A DNA stretch of 64,000 bases from Micromonospora sp. WMMD1082 (GCF_029626175.1 NZ_JARUBM010000002.1:6862501-6926500), one strand, 5' to 3'. Positions 45,845 to 55,277 are shown, counted from the stretch's first letter. Numbers and translations: made by a program. Notes: generated by a model not told the origin, from the letters alone.

Positions 45845-47530
45845 TCAGGCCGCGTCGGCGGTGCTGCCGGCAGCGACGGCGCGACGCTCGGACGGGTAGC
45901 GGATGCTCTCCACCATCTCGACGATCTCGTCCCGTGGCGGCGCGGTCATCTTCGATACCACGATCGTCACGACGAAGTTGACGATCGCGCCGATGGTGCC
46001 GATGCCCTCCGGGCTGATGTCGAGAATGTGCGGGTTGGCCTCGGTGCCGAACACCGGCAATGTGTAGATCATATAGATGGCGGTGAACACCATGCCGGTG
46101 ATCATGCCGGCCGCCGCGCCCGCCGAGTTGCATCTCTTCCAGAAGATGCCGAGCACGATGACCGGGAAGAAGCTCGCCGCCGCCAGTCCGAAGGCGAACG
46201 CCACCACCTGGGCCACGAACGCCGGCGGGTTGATGCCGGCGTAGATCGAGATCAGCACCGCCAGACCCATCGCGACCCGGCCGGCCAGCAGCCGCTGCTG
46301 GTCGGTCGAGTCCCGCTTGACCCGGCGGAAGTACAGGTCGTGCGAGAAGGACGAGGAGATGACCAGCAGAAGTCCGGCTGCGGTGGACATCGCGGCGGCC
46401 AGGCCACCGGCAGCGACCAGGCCCACGATCGGCGCCGGCAGGCCGGCGATCTCAGGACTGGCCAGCACCAGGATGTCGTTGTTGACGACCAGGTCCGCGC
46501 CGGAGGCCGGGTTGTTGCTGACCGAACCGATGGTTGTCACACCCTCGCCGACCGTGACCAGGCCGGTAGCCGCCCAGTTGTCGACCCAGGCGGGCAGCGC
46601 GTCGGTCGATGCGCCGTTGACGCCCTGCAGCAGGTTCAGCTTGGTGAACGCGCCCACCGCCGGAGCCGTCGTGTAGAGCAGGGCGATGAACAACAGCGCC
46701 CAGAACGCCGAGTAGCGGGCACCACGCACGCTCTTCGTCGTGTAGAACCGGACGATCACGTGCGGCAGACCGGCGGTGCCGATCATCAGCGACATGGTCA
46801 CCAGAAAGACGTCGATCTGCGGCCGGGCCGCGAACGCGTCGGTGAACTGGGCCATCCCCAGTTCGAGGCTGATCGCGTTGAGTTCGTCGAGGATCTGCCC
46901 GAAGGACACCTGCGGGATCGGGATGCCGGTCATCTGCTGGGCCACCGCCACCGCGGGGATCAGGTAGGCGACGATCAGCACCGTGTACTGGGCCACCTGG
47001 GTCCAGGTGATGCCCTTCATACCGCCCAGCACCGCGTACAGGCCGATGATCACCGCGGCGACGATGACGCCACCGGTGACGTCAAGACCCAGGAAGCGGC
47101 TGAACACGATGCCGCCACCACGCATCTGCCCGACCACATAGGTGAAGGAAATGATGATGGCGGCGACGGCGGCGACGGTGCGGACCAACTCCGAATACCG
47201 GTCACCGACGAACTCGGGGACCGTGAACTTGCCCCACTTACGCAGGTACGGCGCGATCAGCAGGGCCAGCAGCACGTAACCGCCGGTCCAGCCCATCAGG
47301 TAGATAGAGCCGTCCGAACCGAGGAAGGCGATCAGACCGGCCATCGAGATGAACGAGGCCGCGGACATCCAGTCGGCGGCGACTGCGGCACCGTTGGCGA
47401 TGGTGGGAATGCCCTGGCCGGCCACGTAGAAGCCGGCGGTCTCCCTCACCCGGCTGCGCCAGGCGATGGTGATGTAGACGGCGAACGAGGCGCCGATGAA
47501 GATGAGGGTCCAGAGCTGGATCTGGCTCAC
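45845..47530 (-). CDS. Sodium:solute symporter, large subunit (ActP-like)
   Basis: A 561-residue SSS-family carrier with about 13 hydrophobic helices. Family features: FYVAGQGIPTIANGAAVAAD near the N-terminus and GLAAAMSTAAGLLLVISSSF, the conserved helix with Na2-site Ser/Thr residues. It is preceded by, and overlaps, a small DUF4212 gene. This two-gene arrangement is that of the VC_2705-type symporters related to acetate permease; a small carboxylate substrate is likely but unproven. Confidence 0.92.
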   Translation of the reverse strand: MSQIQLWTLIFIGASFAVYITIAWRSRVRETAGFYVAGQGIPTIANGAAVAADWMSAASFISMAGLIAFLGSDGSIYLMGWTGGYVLLALLIAPYLRKWGKFTVPEFVGDRYSELVRTVAAVAAIIISFTYVVGQMRGGGIVFSRFLGLDVTGGVIVAAVIIGLYAVLGGMKGITWTQVAQYTVLIVAYLIPAVAVAQQMTGIPIPQVSFGQILDELNAISLELGMAQFTDAFAARPQIDVFLVTMSLMIGTAGLPHVIVRFYTTKSVRGARYSAFWALLFIALLYTTAPAVGAFTKLNLLQGVNGASTDALPAWVDNWAATGLVTVGEGVTTIGSVSNNPASGADLVVNNDILVLASPEIAGLPAPIVGLVAAGGLAAAMSTAAGLLLVISSSFSHDLYFRRVKRDSTDQQRLLAGRVAMGLAVLISIYAGINPPAFVAQVVAFAFGLAAASFFPVIVLGIFWKRCNSAGAAAGMITGMVFTAIYMIYTLPVFGTEANPHILDISPEGIGTIGAIVNFVVTIVVSKMTAPPRDEIVEMVESIRYPSERRAVAAGSTADAA

Positions 47531-47880
47531 CTAACCGCCCCCTCGGTCTCCTGCTCCTCGACACCGAACTGGCTGTCGAGGCGGTCCATCATCTTCGCGT
47601 ACACCAGAATCAAGATCACGAAGACGTAGATCGACCCCTGCTGGGCGAACCAGAAGCCGAGTGGGAAGCCGGCGATGACGATCTCGTTCAGTGGTTCGAC
47701 CAGCAGAACGCCGAAGCCGAACGAGACGATGAACCAGATGGCCAGCAGAATCACCATGAGCCGCAGGTTCCGGCTCCAATACTCCTTGCGCCAGCCGTTG
47801 TCTGGCGGCGACGCCGGGGGTGGTGGCGACGGTGGCGGCTCACCGCCACGGCTTGTCTTATCGGGGGTTACCTCGGTCAT
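47527..47880 (-). CDS. Sodium:solute symporter small subunit (DUF4212)
   Basis: A 117-residue protein with a Pro-rich N-terminal 30 residues, the motif KEYWSRNLRLMVILLAIWFI opening helix 1, and a second helix FVILILVYAKMMDRLD. These are hallmarks of the DUF4212 subunit found with VC_2705-type symporters. ATG 47880 has AGGAGG ten bases upstream. It overlaps the large-subunit gene by GTGA. Confidence 0.92.
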   Translation of the reverse strand: MTEVTPDKTSRGGEPPPSPPPPASPPDNGWRKEYWSRNLRLMVILLAIWFIVSFGFGVLLVEPLNEIVIAGFPLGFWFAQQGSIYVFVILILVYAKMMDRLDSQFGVEEQETEGAVR

Positions 47881-48266
47881 GTGTGGTGCCCTCCTAGTCG
47901 GTACGGAACCGCCTCCGGCGAGGGGCTGCGACACGGCGACCGGAAGGTCGTGGTGGTGGCGCCGCGGCCCGATCCGCACCCCGGCGGCAAGTCCCCCGCC
48001 CGACGGGATGTGCGGTCGATCACACCCTGAGGTTTGAAAGAGCGAACGTGACCTGCCCGAATCGGGCAAGAGCTGATCTGCGGGGTGGGCCTACGGGTCG
48101 GTGAACGGTCCCCAACAGTCCACGAGCGGTTGAACGGTCCCATGAGCGGCCAATGTCATCCGATTTGCCATCATTCGTGCTGCCGAATCGACCGTCCACC
48201 GACGCAGCCTGACCGCTCACCGATTGCCCACTCCGCCAGCGGCTACCCAGCACCTATCATCCGCAG
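47881..48266. other. Divergent regulatory region with repeats
   Basis: No gene in 386 bases between divergent genes. It holds a perfect dyad TGCCCGAATCGGGCA (48054-48068) and a direct repeat TGAACGGTCCC at 48102-48112 and 48131-48141, 29 bp apart. These are candidate regulator sites for the symporter operon or for the small membrane protein. TATCAT just before ATG 48267 may be a -10 of a leaderless message. Confidence 0.45.
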
Positions 48267-48680
48267 ATGGCAGACACCGCATCCACCGCCACTCCGGTCC
48301 GCCGCCGCATCCTCCACGCCGGCAGCCTCGGCATGGCCGTCGGCGGATTGCTGGTACTGGTCGGCTCGGTACTGCCCTGGGTCATCACGCCGTTCGGCTC
48401 GATCAACGGTGCCGCTGGGCCCGGCCTGTGGACGCTGAGCGTGGCCTTCCTCGCCATCGCCGGTGCCCTGCTGCCGTACCGCAGGGTGGCCATCGCGCAC
48501 AGCCTGATTCCAGGAACGACCGTGGCCCTCATCGTCGGCTGGCAGGCCGCCCGCATCATCAGCCTCAGCGCCAACACCGGCGCCTGGGGCCAACTGATGC
48601 CCGGCATCGGCATGGTCATGGCCACCGGCGGCGCGGTGGTCCTGATCCGCACCGGAATGCGCCTGCTCGCGCTGCGCTGA
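48267..48680 (+). CDS. Four-helix membrane protein of unknown function
   Basis: A 137-residue protein with four hydrophobic helices and short loops (e.g. LGMAVGGLLVLVGSVLPWVI and LMPGIGMVMATGGAVVLIRT). No family recognised with confidence; small proteins of this layout are common in actinomycetes. ATG 48267, no Shine-Dalgarno, probably leaderless. Confidence 0.65.
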   Translation: MADTASTATPVRRRILHAGSLGMAVGGLLVLVGSVLPWVITPFGSINGAAGPGLWTLSVAFLAIAGALLPYRRVAIAHSLIPGTTVALIVGWQAARIISLSANTGAWGQLMPGIGMVMATGGAVVLIRTGMRLLALR

Positions 48681-48728
48681 ATCCGTGACTCGACACTCCG
48701 TCCGGCCGGCCCGTGACGCACCGCGGTA

Positions 48729-50039
48729 TCACCGTCGTTCAAGGGCGCTCGCGGCCGGTGCGAGCGCGGTCAGGGCTGCGACGACCAGCGCCGTCACGCC
48801 GGCCGGGAGGGCCAGCTCGACGCTCGGCGCGAAGGCGGCGCTGTGGTTCGTCGGCAGGATGCCGAGTTTCTCGGCCGCGTTCGCGCCGGGCGCCGCCCGC
48901 CACTGGCGCGGCCCGACGGTGCCGAGCATCCAGTAGCTGCTCGGGATCCCGCCGGCGGCCAGGAGCGGGAAGTCCTCGGAGGCCAGCGACGGTGGCCACT
49001 GCGCGACCCGCTCGGATCCGAACGCCCGTTCGTGGGCGGCGCGCACCCGGGCGGTCGCCGCCGGGTCGCCCAGCAGGGCGGGGGTACGCGACACCACGCG
49101 TACCACCGGCTCACCCGGGCTGCCGGCGGCCTCGCAGGCGGCCCGGACGGTGCGGGTCACGCCCTGGAACACGTGGTCCAGCGTCCGGTCGGACAGCGCG
49201 CGGATCGTGACACCGAGGGTGGCGTGGTCGGCGATGACCCCCGGGTGCCGGCCGGCCCGCAGCGTGCCCACGGTGAGCGCCACCTGGTCGGCCGGGCTCA
49301 CCTGCCGGGCCACGACCGCCTGCAACTGCATCACGATGCCCGCGGCCACCACCACCGGATCCACGCACCGGTGCGGCATGGCGGCGTGGCCGCCCCGGCC
49401 CGGCACGGTGACGTCCAGGGTGACGCAGCCCGCCGTCATCGGGCCGGCGCCGTGGGCGACCATCCCCGCGGGCAACGGCGCGGCGTGCTGGGCGAGGAGC
49501 AGATCGGGGCGGCCGAACCGCTCGTAGAGGCCGTCGTCGAGCATGGCCGCCGCACCCTGCATCGTCTCCTCGGCCGGCTGCCCCAGCACCAGCAGCCGGC
49601 CCCGCCAACGGTGCCGGTCGCGGGCGAGGTGGGCGGCGGCCCCGACGGCCGCGGCCAGGTGCAGGTCGTGCCCGCAGGCGTGCATGACGGGAACGGCACG
49701 GCCGTCGACGTCGAGGCCGGTGGCGGTGCTCGCGTACGGCAGCCCGGTCTGCTCCGCGACGGGGAGCGCGTCGAGTTCGGCCCGGATCAACGCGGTCGGG
49801 CCGGTGCCGTTGGCGAGGATGCCGACGACGCCGTGCCCGCCGATCCCGGTGGTGACCTCGCAGCCGATCTCCCGCAACGCGGTGGCGAAGCGGGCGGCCG
49901 TACGTTCCTCCATCCCGGACAGCTCCGGATGCGCGTGCAGGTCGCGGTAGAGCCGGCCGGCGCTGGCGAGCATGCCCGGATCGACCGTCAGGCCGGCGGG
50001 TTGGGCCTGGAGCGGGGGCCCGGGTGGTGCTGGTGCCAT
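48729..50039 (-). CDS. M20-family metal-dependent amidohydrolase
   Basis: A 436-residue enzyme of the IAA-amino acid hydrolase/hippurate hydrolase group of M20 peptidases, which remove acyl groups from N-acyl amino acids. Metal-site motifs are MHACGHDLHLAAAVGAAAH (near residue 115) and QPAEETMQGAAAMLDDGL, with AQHAAPLPAGM further on. The N-terminus LYRDLHAHPELSGMEERTA is typical. ATG 50039 has GGGG upstream. It borders the RiPP precursor gene divergently, but nothing ties it to that cluster. Confidence 0.9.
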   Translation of the reverse strand: MAPAPPGPPLQAQPAGLTVDPGMLASAGRLYRDLHAHPELSGMEERTAARFATALREIGCEVTTGIGGHGVVGILANGTGPTALIRAELDALPVAEQTGLPYASTATGLDVDGRAVPVMHACGHDLHLAAAVGAAAHLARDRHRWRGRLLVLGQPAEETMQGAAAMLDDGLYERFGRPDLLLAQHAAPLPAGMVAHGAGPMTAGCVTLDVTVPGRGGHAAMPHRCVDPVVVAAGIVMQLQAVVARQVSPADQVALTVGTLRAGRHPGVIADHATLGVTIRALSDRTLDHVFQGVTRTVRAACEAAGSPGEPVVRVVSRTPALLGDPAATARVRAAHERAFGSERVAQWPPSLASEDFPLLAAGGIPSSYWMLGTVGPRQWRAAPGANAAEKLGILPTNHSAAFAPSVELALPAGVTALVVAALTALAPAASALERR

Positions 50040-50186
50040 GGCCCCAGCCAAGTACAGGTCGCTGTCATCCCGCTCACAGCGGTTGACACCGCGCTGGCAG
50101 TCGGACGTGGGGCGATCGGTGAGCGGCCTGCGGTTTGCTGGCCTCGGACCGGACACGATGGCCGGTCACGACCGACTGGAGGCGTC

Positions 50187-50369
50187 ATGACCCCCGACAC
50201 CGAGCACGACCTCAACGCCCTCGCCGACGAGATCCTGGAGCTGGAGTCGGAGACCTTCGCGATCTCCGACTACGCCGACGCGTCCGAGGCGATCCTCGCC
50301 TCCTGCTCGTCGTCGGGTACCACCTCGACGTGCAGCAGCACCACCTCCACCACCAGCTGTTCGGCCTGA
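50187..50369 (+). CDS. Thiazolylpeptide/goadsporin-type RiPP precursor peptide
   Basis: A 60-residue precursor. The acidic leader (DLNALADEILELESETFAIS, then DYADASEAI) closely resembles thiopeptide leaders. The tail after about residue 37 (LASCSSSGTTST, then CSSTTSTTSCSA) holds three Cys and otherwise almost only Ser and Thr: substrates for YcaO heterocyclisation and LanB-type dehydration. Cleavage near LA/SC is plausible. ATG 50187 follows TGGAGG. It is encoded opposite and convergent to the modification operon, separated from it by a strong hairpin. A TTGACA element lies at 50083-50088, but no -10 is obvious. Confidence 0.85.
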   Translation: MTPDTEHDLNALADEILELESETFAISDYADASEAILASCSSSGTTSTCSSTTSTTSCSA

Positions 50370-50385
50370 GCGACCATGGCTGCGC

Positions 50386-50413
50386 GTCGGGCCGCCCGCA
50401 CGGGCGGCCCGAC
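50386..50413. terminator. Strong hairpin between precursor and operon end
   Basis: GTCGGGCCGCCC (50386-50397) pairs perfectly with 50402-50413 around a 4-nt GCAC loop. It lies 16 bases after the precursor stop and ends transcripts from both sides. Confidence 0.85.
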
Positions 50414-50465
50414 GTCCGCCCCCGCCGGCAGACACCGGTCAGCAGGCACCGGTCAGCAGGCGCTG

Positions 50466-52400
50466 CTAGGGGAACGGGTGGGGCACGAGACGCAGGTCGG
50501 CGTCGGTGAGGTCACCGCCGGCCAGGCCCGCCGCCCGCGGCGCCGTCCGTAGCCGGGGCAGGTGCGGGGCCCGCTGCCGGGTCCAGCCGAAGTCGATCGG
50601 CAGCAGTCCGGGCACGATCACGCACACCGACCGGAGCCCGATGGTCTCCTGCTCCGGTGTGGTCTGGTCGACCATGATGGCCTCGAATCCCCGCTCGCGC
50701 AGGGTGTCGAGCACCCGGTGGAGGTCGTCGAGCAGGTTCCAGGTGCGCGCGGGCCGGTAGTCGCCGAAGACCCGCTCCGCCGGAAGCGGATCGGCACCGT
50801 CCAGGTACGTGCCGGCGTGCACCGCCATCCGGGGCAGGCCGAAGAGCGCCGAGTGGTCCGGCAGCCGGCGGACGAGCGTGTAGTCGTCGGCCATCAGCTC
50901 CAGTTCGGCCCGGCGGCGATGCACCGTGCCGGGCTGGTGCGGGATGTAGGTGAGCGCCTCGGCGAGCGCCCCGGCCACGGCGCGGTGCGGGTCGACGTGT
51001 GCCGCCGCCGCGAACGACAGCATTCCGGGACCGCCGTCGTGGCGGACGGCGAGGCTGGTGACCACCGGGACGTCGAGGTCGACCCGGTTGTCGAAGGCGA
51101 GCAGGCGGTAGCCCTGCAACTCGGCGCGGTCGGCCATCGCCCGCACCACCGGTGAACAGCTGCCCAGGTCGATCCGGGGCAGGGCGAGGTTGCCGTACCA
51201 GGCGAGCAGGAACGCGTCGCGTTCGATCAGCTCCAGCAGCCCGAACAGCGCCGCCTCCTCCACGCAGCTTCCGGTGGCGCAGCCGCTGGAGGACGACAGC
51301 ACGAAGGTGTCGTCCGAGGCCGGGGAGCTGTAGAAGCAGAGCCGGCGGGGCACCAGGACCGGCCGGTCGGTGTGCAGATTGTGACCCCACACCCACGGTA
51401 TGGGCCGCTCGGGAGCGAACCGACGCAGGATGGGATCGGCGTCGTACACCGCGTCGGGATAGCTGCCGCAGCTGTCCGGATGCAGCGCGTGCGCGCTGAC
51501 GTCCGCGTAGGCCGCGACGACGGGGGTGACGTTGCGCCGGCGATGGGTGCCCGCGTAACGCTCCAGGCCCTCCAGGTAGGCCAACGACCGGCTGGCGGCG
51601 TAGCCGGTCGCCTGGCCGCTCCACGAGACGTCGAGCAGCCCGCCGTAGCCACGGATGAAGACGCTGCCGGTGACCGGCGCGGTGGTGGGTGAGGTGATGG
51701 TGAGCTGGGTGCCCGCGCCCAGGGCTCCGCAGACCGGGTTGACCAGCGCGGCCTGCGGCATCGGATAGGCGTCGGCGGCACGCAGGCGGTACACGTCCGG
51801 GTCCGGTTTGGTCCGGGTCTGCCGTGCGCCCACGGTGGCCGTGGGCCCGTCGGGCTGCGGCACGCCGCAGGTGGGGCAGCGTGGCTCGGCCAGCACCGGA
51901 TAGCTGCGCACCCGCAGGCTGCCCAGGTCCAGCCGGCTGACCCGGGCAAGCGTGCCGCTGTGCCGGTCCCAGGTGTGCGGTGGTGGCGGTGGTGGGCCGG
52001 CGTACACGGCCCGGTAGAGATCCCAGACGGCGTCGAGTTGGTAGGCGGTCAGGTGCGGCCACGGGCCGACCGCCGTCGGCCGATCGCCGACCTCCAGGGC
52101 GTCGCGTTCGCTGCGGGTACGCAGTCGTTGCCAGCGGATGGCCAGGCAGTGCCCGCACGCCGGGTGCGGCACCGCACCGCCGCGCGGACCGATCAGGACG
52201 GCGTCCGCGCTGAGGTGCACGGTGGCGTGGCGGCGGTCGGGCTGGGCAGCGCCGAGCGCGTCGGCGCCGCCCAGCGTCACGACGCGCGGCGCGCCGCCCA
52301 CGGGCCGCGCCTCCCACCGGCGGCGCAGGTGCTCCCCGAGCCGGGCCGCGGCGGCGGACAGCGGGGCAGGGCGCGCTGCCGCCGTCGCGGTAGTGGTCAT
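50466..52400 (-). CDS. YcaO azoline cyclodehydratase fused to leader-binding domain (copy 1)
   Basis: A 644-residue fusion. Residues about 1-220 are a partner-protein-like domain with two zinc Cys pairs (ACGHC and CPTCG); the remaining about 420 residues are YcaO, recognised by SSSSGCATGSCVEEAALFGL with LLELIERDAFLLAWYG and the C-terminal PHPFP. It converts Cys/Ser/Thr to azolines with ATP. It overlaps the ABC permease gene by ATGA and is the last gene of the operon. It is a paralogue of the enzyme at 62093. Confidence 0.93.
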   Translation of the reverse strand: MTTTATAAARPAPLSAAAARLGEHLRRRWEARPVGGAPRVVTLGGADALGAAQPDRRHATVHLSADAVLIGPRGGAVPHPACGHCLAIRWQRLRTRSERDALEVGDRPTAVGPWPHLTAYQLDAVWDLYRAVYAGPPPPPPHTWDRHSGTLARVSRLDLGSLRVRSYPVLAEPRCPTCGVPQPDGPTATVGARQTRTKPDPDVYRLRAADAYPMPQAALVNPVCGALGAGTQLTITSPTTAPVTGSVFIRGYGGLLDVSWSGQATGYAASRSLAYLEGLERYAGTHRRRNVTPVVAAYADVSAHALHPDSCGSYPDAVYDADPILRRFAPERPIPWVWGHNLHTDRPVLVPRRLCFYSSPASDDTFVLSSSSGCATGSCVEEAALFGLLELIERDAFLLAWYGNLALPRIDLGSCSPVVRAMADRAELQGYRLLAFDNRVDLDVPVVTSLAVRHDGGPGMLSFAAAAHVDPHRAVAGALAEALTYIPHQPGTVHRRRAELELMADDYTLVRRLPDHSALFGLPRMAVHAGTYLDGADPLPAERVFGDYRPARTWNLLDDLHRVLDTLRERGFEAIMVDQTTPEQETIGLRSVCVIVPGLLPIDFGWTRQRAPHLPRLRTAPRAAGLAGGDLTDADLRLVPHPFP

Positions 52401-53152
52401 GAGTTGTTGCTCCACCGGAAGGTACGCACACCGACGGCCACGAACACGGCGGCGAAGGCGACCAGCGCGACGCAGGACAGCAGGTAGTCGTTCATGGTGC
52501 CGAACCCGGTGAAGGCGTACGCCATGCCGTCGTTGACGTACCGCAGCGGCAGGGCCCGCGAGATCCCCTGGAGCCAGCCCGGCATCAGCTCCAGCGGGTA
52601 GAACGAGCCGGAGAGGAAGGCCATCGGTACGACGATGCAGTTGGCGATCGCGGCGACCGCCTCGGGGGTGTCCGCCCGGGAGCCGACGATCAGGCCGAGG
52701 GCGAGGAAGGTCGTCACCGCGAGCAGCATCACCGGCACCGACAGCGGCCACGTCGGGTCCGGGCGCATGCCGAAGACCGGCAGCATGGCCACGCCGACGA
52801 AGAGCAGGCTCTGCGCCACGCCGATGCCGAGCGCCACCAGGTAGCGGGAGCCGATCACCGACCAGATGCTGATCGGTGAGAGCCGGATGATGCGCAGCAG
52901 GTCGTCGTTGCGCCACTGCATCAGGGTGAACGACACCCCGAACAGGGCGGCGCTGGCCAGACCCCAGGACAGCACGCCCGGGGCGATGTAGTCGACGTAC
53001 CCACGGCCCGTGTCGGCGACCTCCTGGTTGCGGAAGATCAGGCCGAAGATGACCAGGAAGACGAGCGGGAACGCGAAGGTGAAGAACAGCGTCGTGGCGT
53101 CGCGGACGTTCGCCTTGTACGTCGCCCGGGACAGTGCGGCAAAAGCGCTCAT
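52397..53152 (-). CDS. ABC-2 permease of the RiPP exporter
   Basis: A 251-residue permease with six hydrophobic helices and the ABC-2 pattern TTLFFTFAFPLVFLVIFGLI at helix 1 and MAFLSGSFYPLELMPGWLQG near helix 5. ATG 53152 overlaps the ATPase stop, so it pairs with that gene. It probably exports, or gives immunity to, the peptide product. Confidence 0.9.
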   Translation of the reverse strand: MSAFAALSRATYKANVRDATTLFFTFAFPLVFLVIFGLIFRNQEVADTGRGYVDYIAPGVLSWGLASAALFGVSFTLMQWRNDDLLRIIRLSPISIWSVIGSRYLVALGIGVAQSLLFVGVAMLPVFGMRPDPTWPLSVPVMLLAVTTFLALGLIVGSRADTPEAVAAIANCIVVPMAFLSGSFYPLELMPGWLQGISRALPLRYVNDGMAYAFTGFGTMNDYLLSCVALVAFAAVFVAVGVRTFRWSNNS

Positions 53153-54075
53153 GCCTGCGGCGCTCCCATCATCTCCAGGTAGACGTCTTCCAGGGTGGCG
53201 GGCCGGGTCTCCACGTCGTCCAGGCTGGCCTCGGCGCCGAGCGCGGCCAGCACCCGGGCGGCCTGCGTGGTACGCAGGACGATCGCGCCGTCCTCGACGT
53301 CCACACCGGACACACCGTCGAGGTTGCCGGCCTGCTCCGGCGTCAGCCGGCCGGGCGGCACGACCAGGCGGGTGCCGACACCGGAGCGGGCGATCAGCTC
53401 CCGGGGGCTGTCCAGGGCGAGGAGACGGCCGGCGGAGAGGATGGCGACCCGGTCGCACAGCCCCTGCGCCTCGTCGAGGTGGTGGGTGGTGTAGACGATG
53501 GTCTTGCCGACGGCCTTGAGGTCCCGCAGCATCTGCCCGAGGACGCGGCGGGCCTGCGGGTCGAGTGCGGCGGTGGGCTCGTCCAGGAAGATCACCTGCG
53601 GGTCGTGCACGACGGCCGAGGCGATCGCGAGGCGCTGGCGCTGGCCACCCGAGACGTTGGTGACCCGCACGTCGGCCGAGTCGGTCAGCCCGACCAGACC
53701 GAGCGCCCGGTCCGCGGCGGCCTCGGGCAGGCCGTACAGCGCCGCGACCGTCACCAGGTGCTCGCGGGCGGTCAGCCGGGTGAAGAACGCCGAGCGCTGG
53801 GTCTGCACCCCGATGAGGGGCAGCAGGGCGAGGTTGCGCGGGGCGGGCGAGTGGCCCAGCACGGTGACGGTGCCGCTGTCCGGCGTACGCAGGCCCTCGA
53901 TCATCTCGATGAGCGTGGTCTTGCCCGCGCCGTTGGGCCCGACCAGACCGAAGAACTCACCACGGCGGATCGAGATCGAGATGTCGTCGACCGCCCTCAC
54001 CTCGCCATACGATTTGCTCACTGCGTCCAGCACGATGGCTGGACCGCCGGTAGGGGGCATGGGCTCGCCTTTCAC
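53149..54075 (-). CDS. ABC ATPase of the RiPP exporter
   Basis: A 308-residue ATPase: Walker A LVGPNGAGKTTLIEMIEG, signature VSGGQRQRLAIASAV, Walker B VIFLDEPTAALDP, switch His in VYTTHHLDEA. The C-terminal extension resembles drug-export ATPases. GTG 54075 forms a GTGA overlap with the protease gene and has AGGA upstream; ATG 54060 is an alternative. Confidence 0.92.
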   Translation of the reverse strand: MKGEPMPPTGGPAIVLDAVSKSYGEVRAVDDISISIRRGEFFGLVGPNGAGKTTLIEMIEGLRTPDSGTVTVLGHSPAPRNLALLPLIGVQTQRSAFFTRLTAREHLVTVAALYGLPEAAADRALGLVGLTDSADVRVTNVSGGQRQRLAIASAVVHDPQVIFLDEPTAALDPQARRVLGQMLRDLKAVGKTIVYTTHHLDEAQGLCDRVAILSAGRLLALDSPRELIARSGVGTRLVVPPGRLTPEQAGNLDGVSGVDVEDGAIVLRTTQAARVLAALGAEASLDDVETRPATLEDVYLEMMGAPQA

Positions 54076-55277
54076 TTGGTGTCCTGTTCAGCAGGGGGAG
54101 ACAGGGTTCGATCCATGGGGCGTCCGCGTCGGGAGCGGGCCAGCCAGCCGGCGATCGTCAGGGCGACGACCGCGGCGGGCAGGACGTAGCCGGGCGTACC
54201 GAGGGCGGGCCGGAGCAGCGCGCCCCCGAGATAGCTCACGGCGGCGGCGACGGCGGTGACCGCCAGCAGCCACCACGCGCCGTAGAGGGCGAGGCCGATC
54301 GCGGCCCGCCGCGGATAGCGTGGGCCGGTTCGCCGAAGCGGGCGACGGAGGGCCGCGTACAGGTAGCGGCGGCTCTCCGGGGCCAGGTTGAGCGCGCCCA
54401 TCAGGTGACTGACGATCTTGTAACCGTCCAGCGGCGGCAGGGGGATGACGTTGACCAGCGTCTGGGCGCTGCCGAGCAGGACGTACGCGCCGAACAGCCG
54501 GTCGGCGAAGGCGCCCGGGATGACCGCGAGTGTCGCGCCGACGACCACCAGGACCAGCCCGTTGGCCACCCCACCGGCGGCGGCGATCGCCACCTGCTGC
54601 GACCGCCGCGGCAGATACAGGTAGTCGTCGACCCGGCAGGTGAGGGTGACCAGGTTGACCCGGTTGACGGTGGCGCCCTGGGCGACGGCGGTGAGCGCGT
54701 GGGCGAACTCGTGCAACGCGGCGCCGATCCAGGCGAGCAGCACCAGCGCGAGCAGGCTGGCGGGGTCGGTGAACGCCGGGCGCGCGGCCTGCCAGAGCGG
54801 GCCGATCCGCGCCCCGACGGCCACCAGCGTCACCACGACGGGCACGCACAGCAGCGCGAACCCGACCGGGTGCAGGAGCCAGCTCAGGCGCCGCGCCCAC
54901 CGCTCGGTCGCGCCCCGCCGCCGCACCCCGGCGGCCGCCACCGGTCCGGCCGTCGCCACCGGCTCGGCGGCCGTTACCGGTGCGGCCTCCCGGTCGAGCA
55001 GGTCCCGCTCGTGCAGCAGCCACAACAGCCGGGTCCAGTGCGCGTCGCCGAGGCGGCGACCGAACTCGGCGGCGTACTCGGCGTTGATCTCGGACAGGGA
55101 CCGCACGCCGTCCAGGCGGCGGACGAGGAACCGCTCCTTCGCCGAGATCTCGAACTCCCTGCCGTTCCGGCGGTCCTTGACCAGGCAGACGGTGGCGGGG
55201 CCGCGCCACATCGGGCGCGAGAAGACGAGATCCTCCCGCAGTCGGGGGCGCTTGGCCAGCAGACCCGCCCCGGTCAT
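54072..55277 (-). CDS. RRE-M50 fusion: leader-binding domain plus membrane metalloprotease
   Basis: A 401-residue protein. Residues about 10-100 look like a PqqD-type RiPP recognition element (RLREDLVFSRPMW, then REFEISAKERFLVRRLDGVR). The rest is a membrane domain with the site-2-protease motif HEFAH (about residue 207, in GAALHEFAHALTAVAQGA) and the second metal motif NVIPLPPLDGYKIV. Such proteins occur in thiopeptide-like and other RiPP operons; leader removal or processing during export is a reasonable inference. It is coupled on both sides by ATGA/GTGA overlaps. Confidence 0.85.
   Translation of the reverse strand: MTGAGLLAKRPRLREDLVFSRPMWRGPATVCLVKDRRNGREFEISAKERFLVRRLDGVRSLSEINAEYAAEFGRRLGDAHWTRLLWLLHERDLLDREAAPVTAAEPVATAGPVAAAGVRRRGATERWARRLSWLLHPVGFALLCVPVVVTLVAVGARIGPLWQAARPAFTDPASLLALVLLAWIGAALHEFAHALTAVAQGATVNRVNLVTLTCRVDDYLYLPRRSQQVAIAAAGGVANGLVLVVVGATLAVIPGAFADRLFGAYVLLGSAQTLVNVIPLPPLDGYKIVSHLMGALNLAPESRRYLYAALRRPLRRTGPRYPRRAAIGLALYGAWWLLAVTAVAAAVSYLGGALLRPALGTPGYVLPAAVVALTIAGWLARSRRGRPMDRTLSPPAEQDTK

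Noticed and set aside
48729..50039. M20 amidohydrolase as a tailoring enzyme of the RiPP cluster
   Set aside because: It is adjacent but not coupled, and belongs to a widespread housekeeping-type family; no sequence evidence links it.
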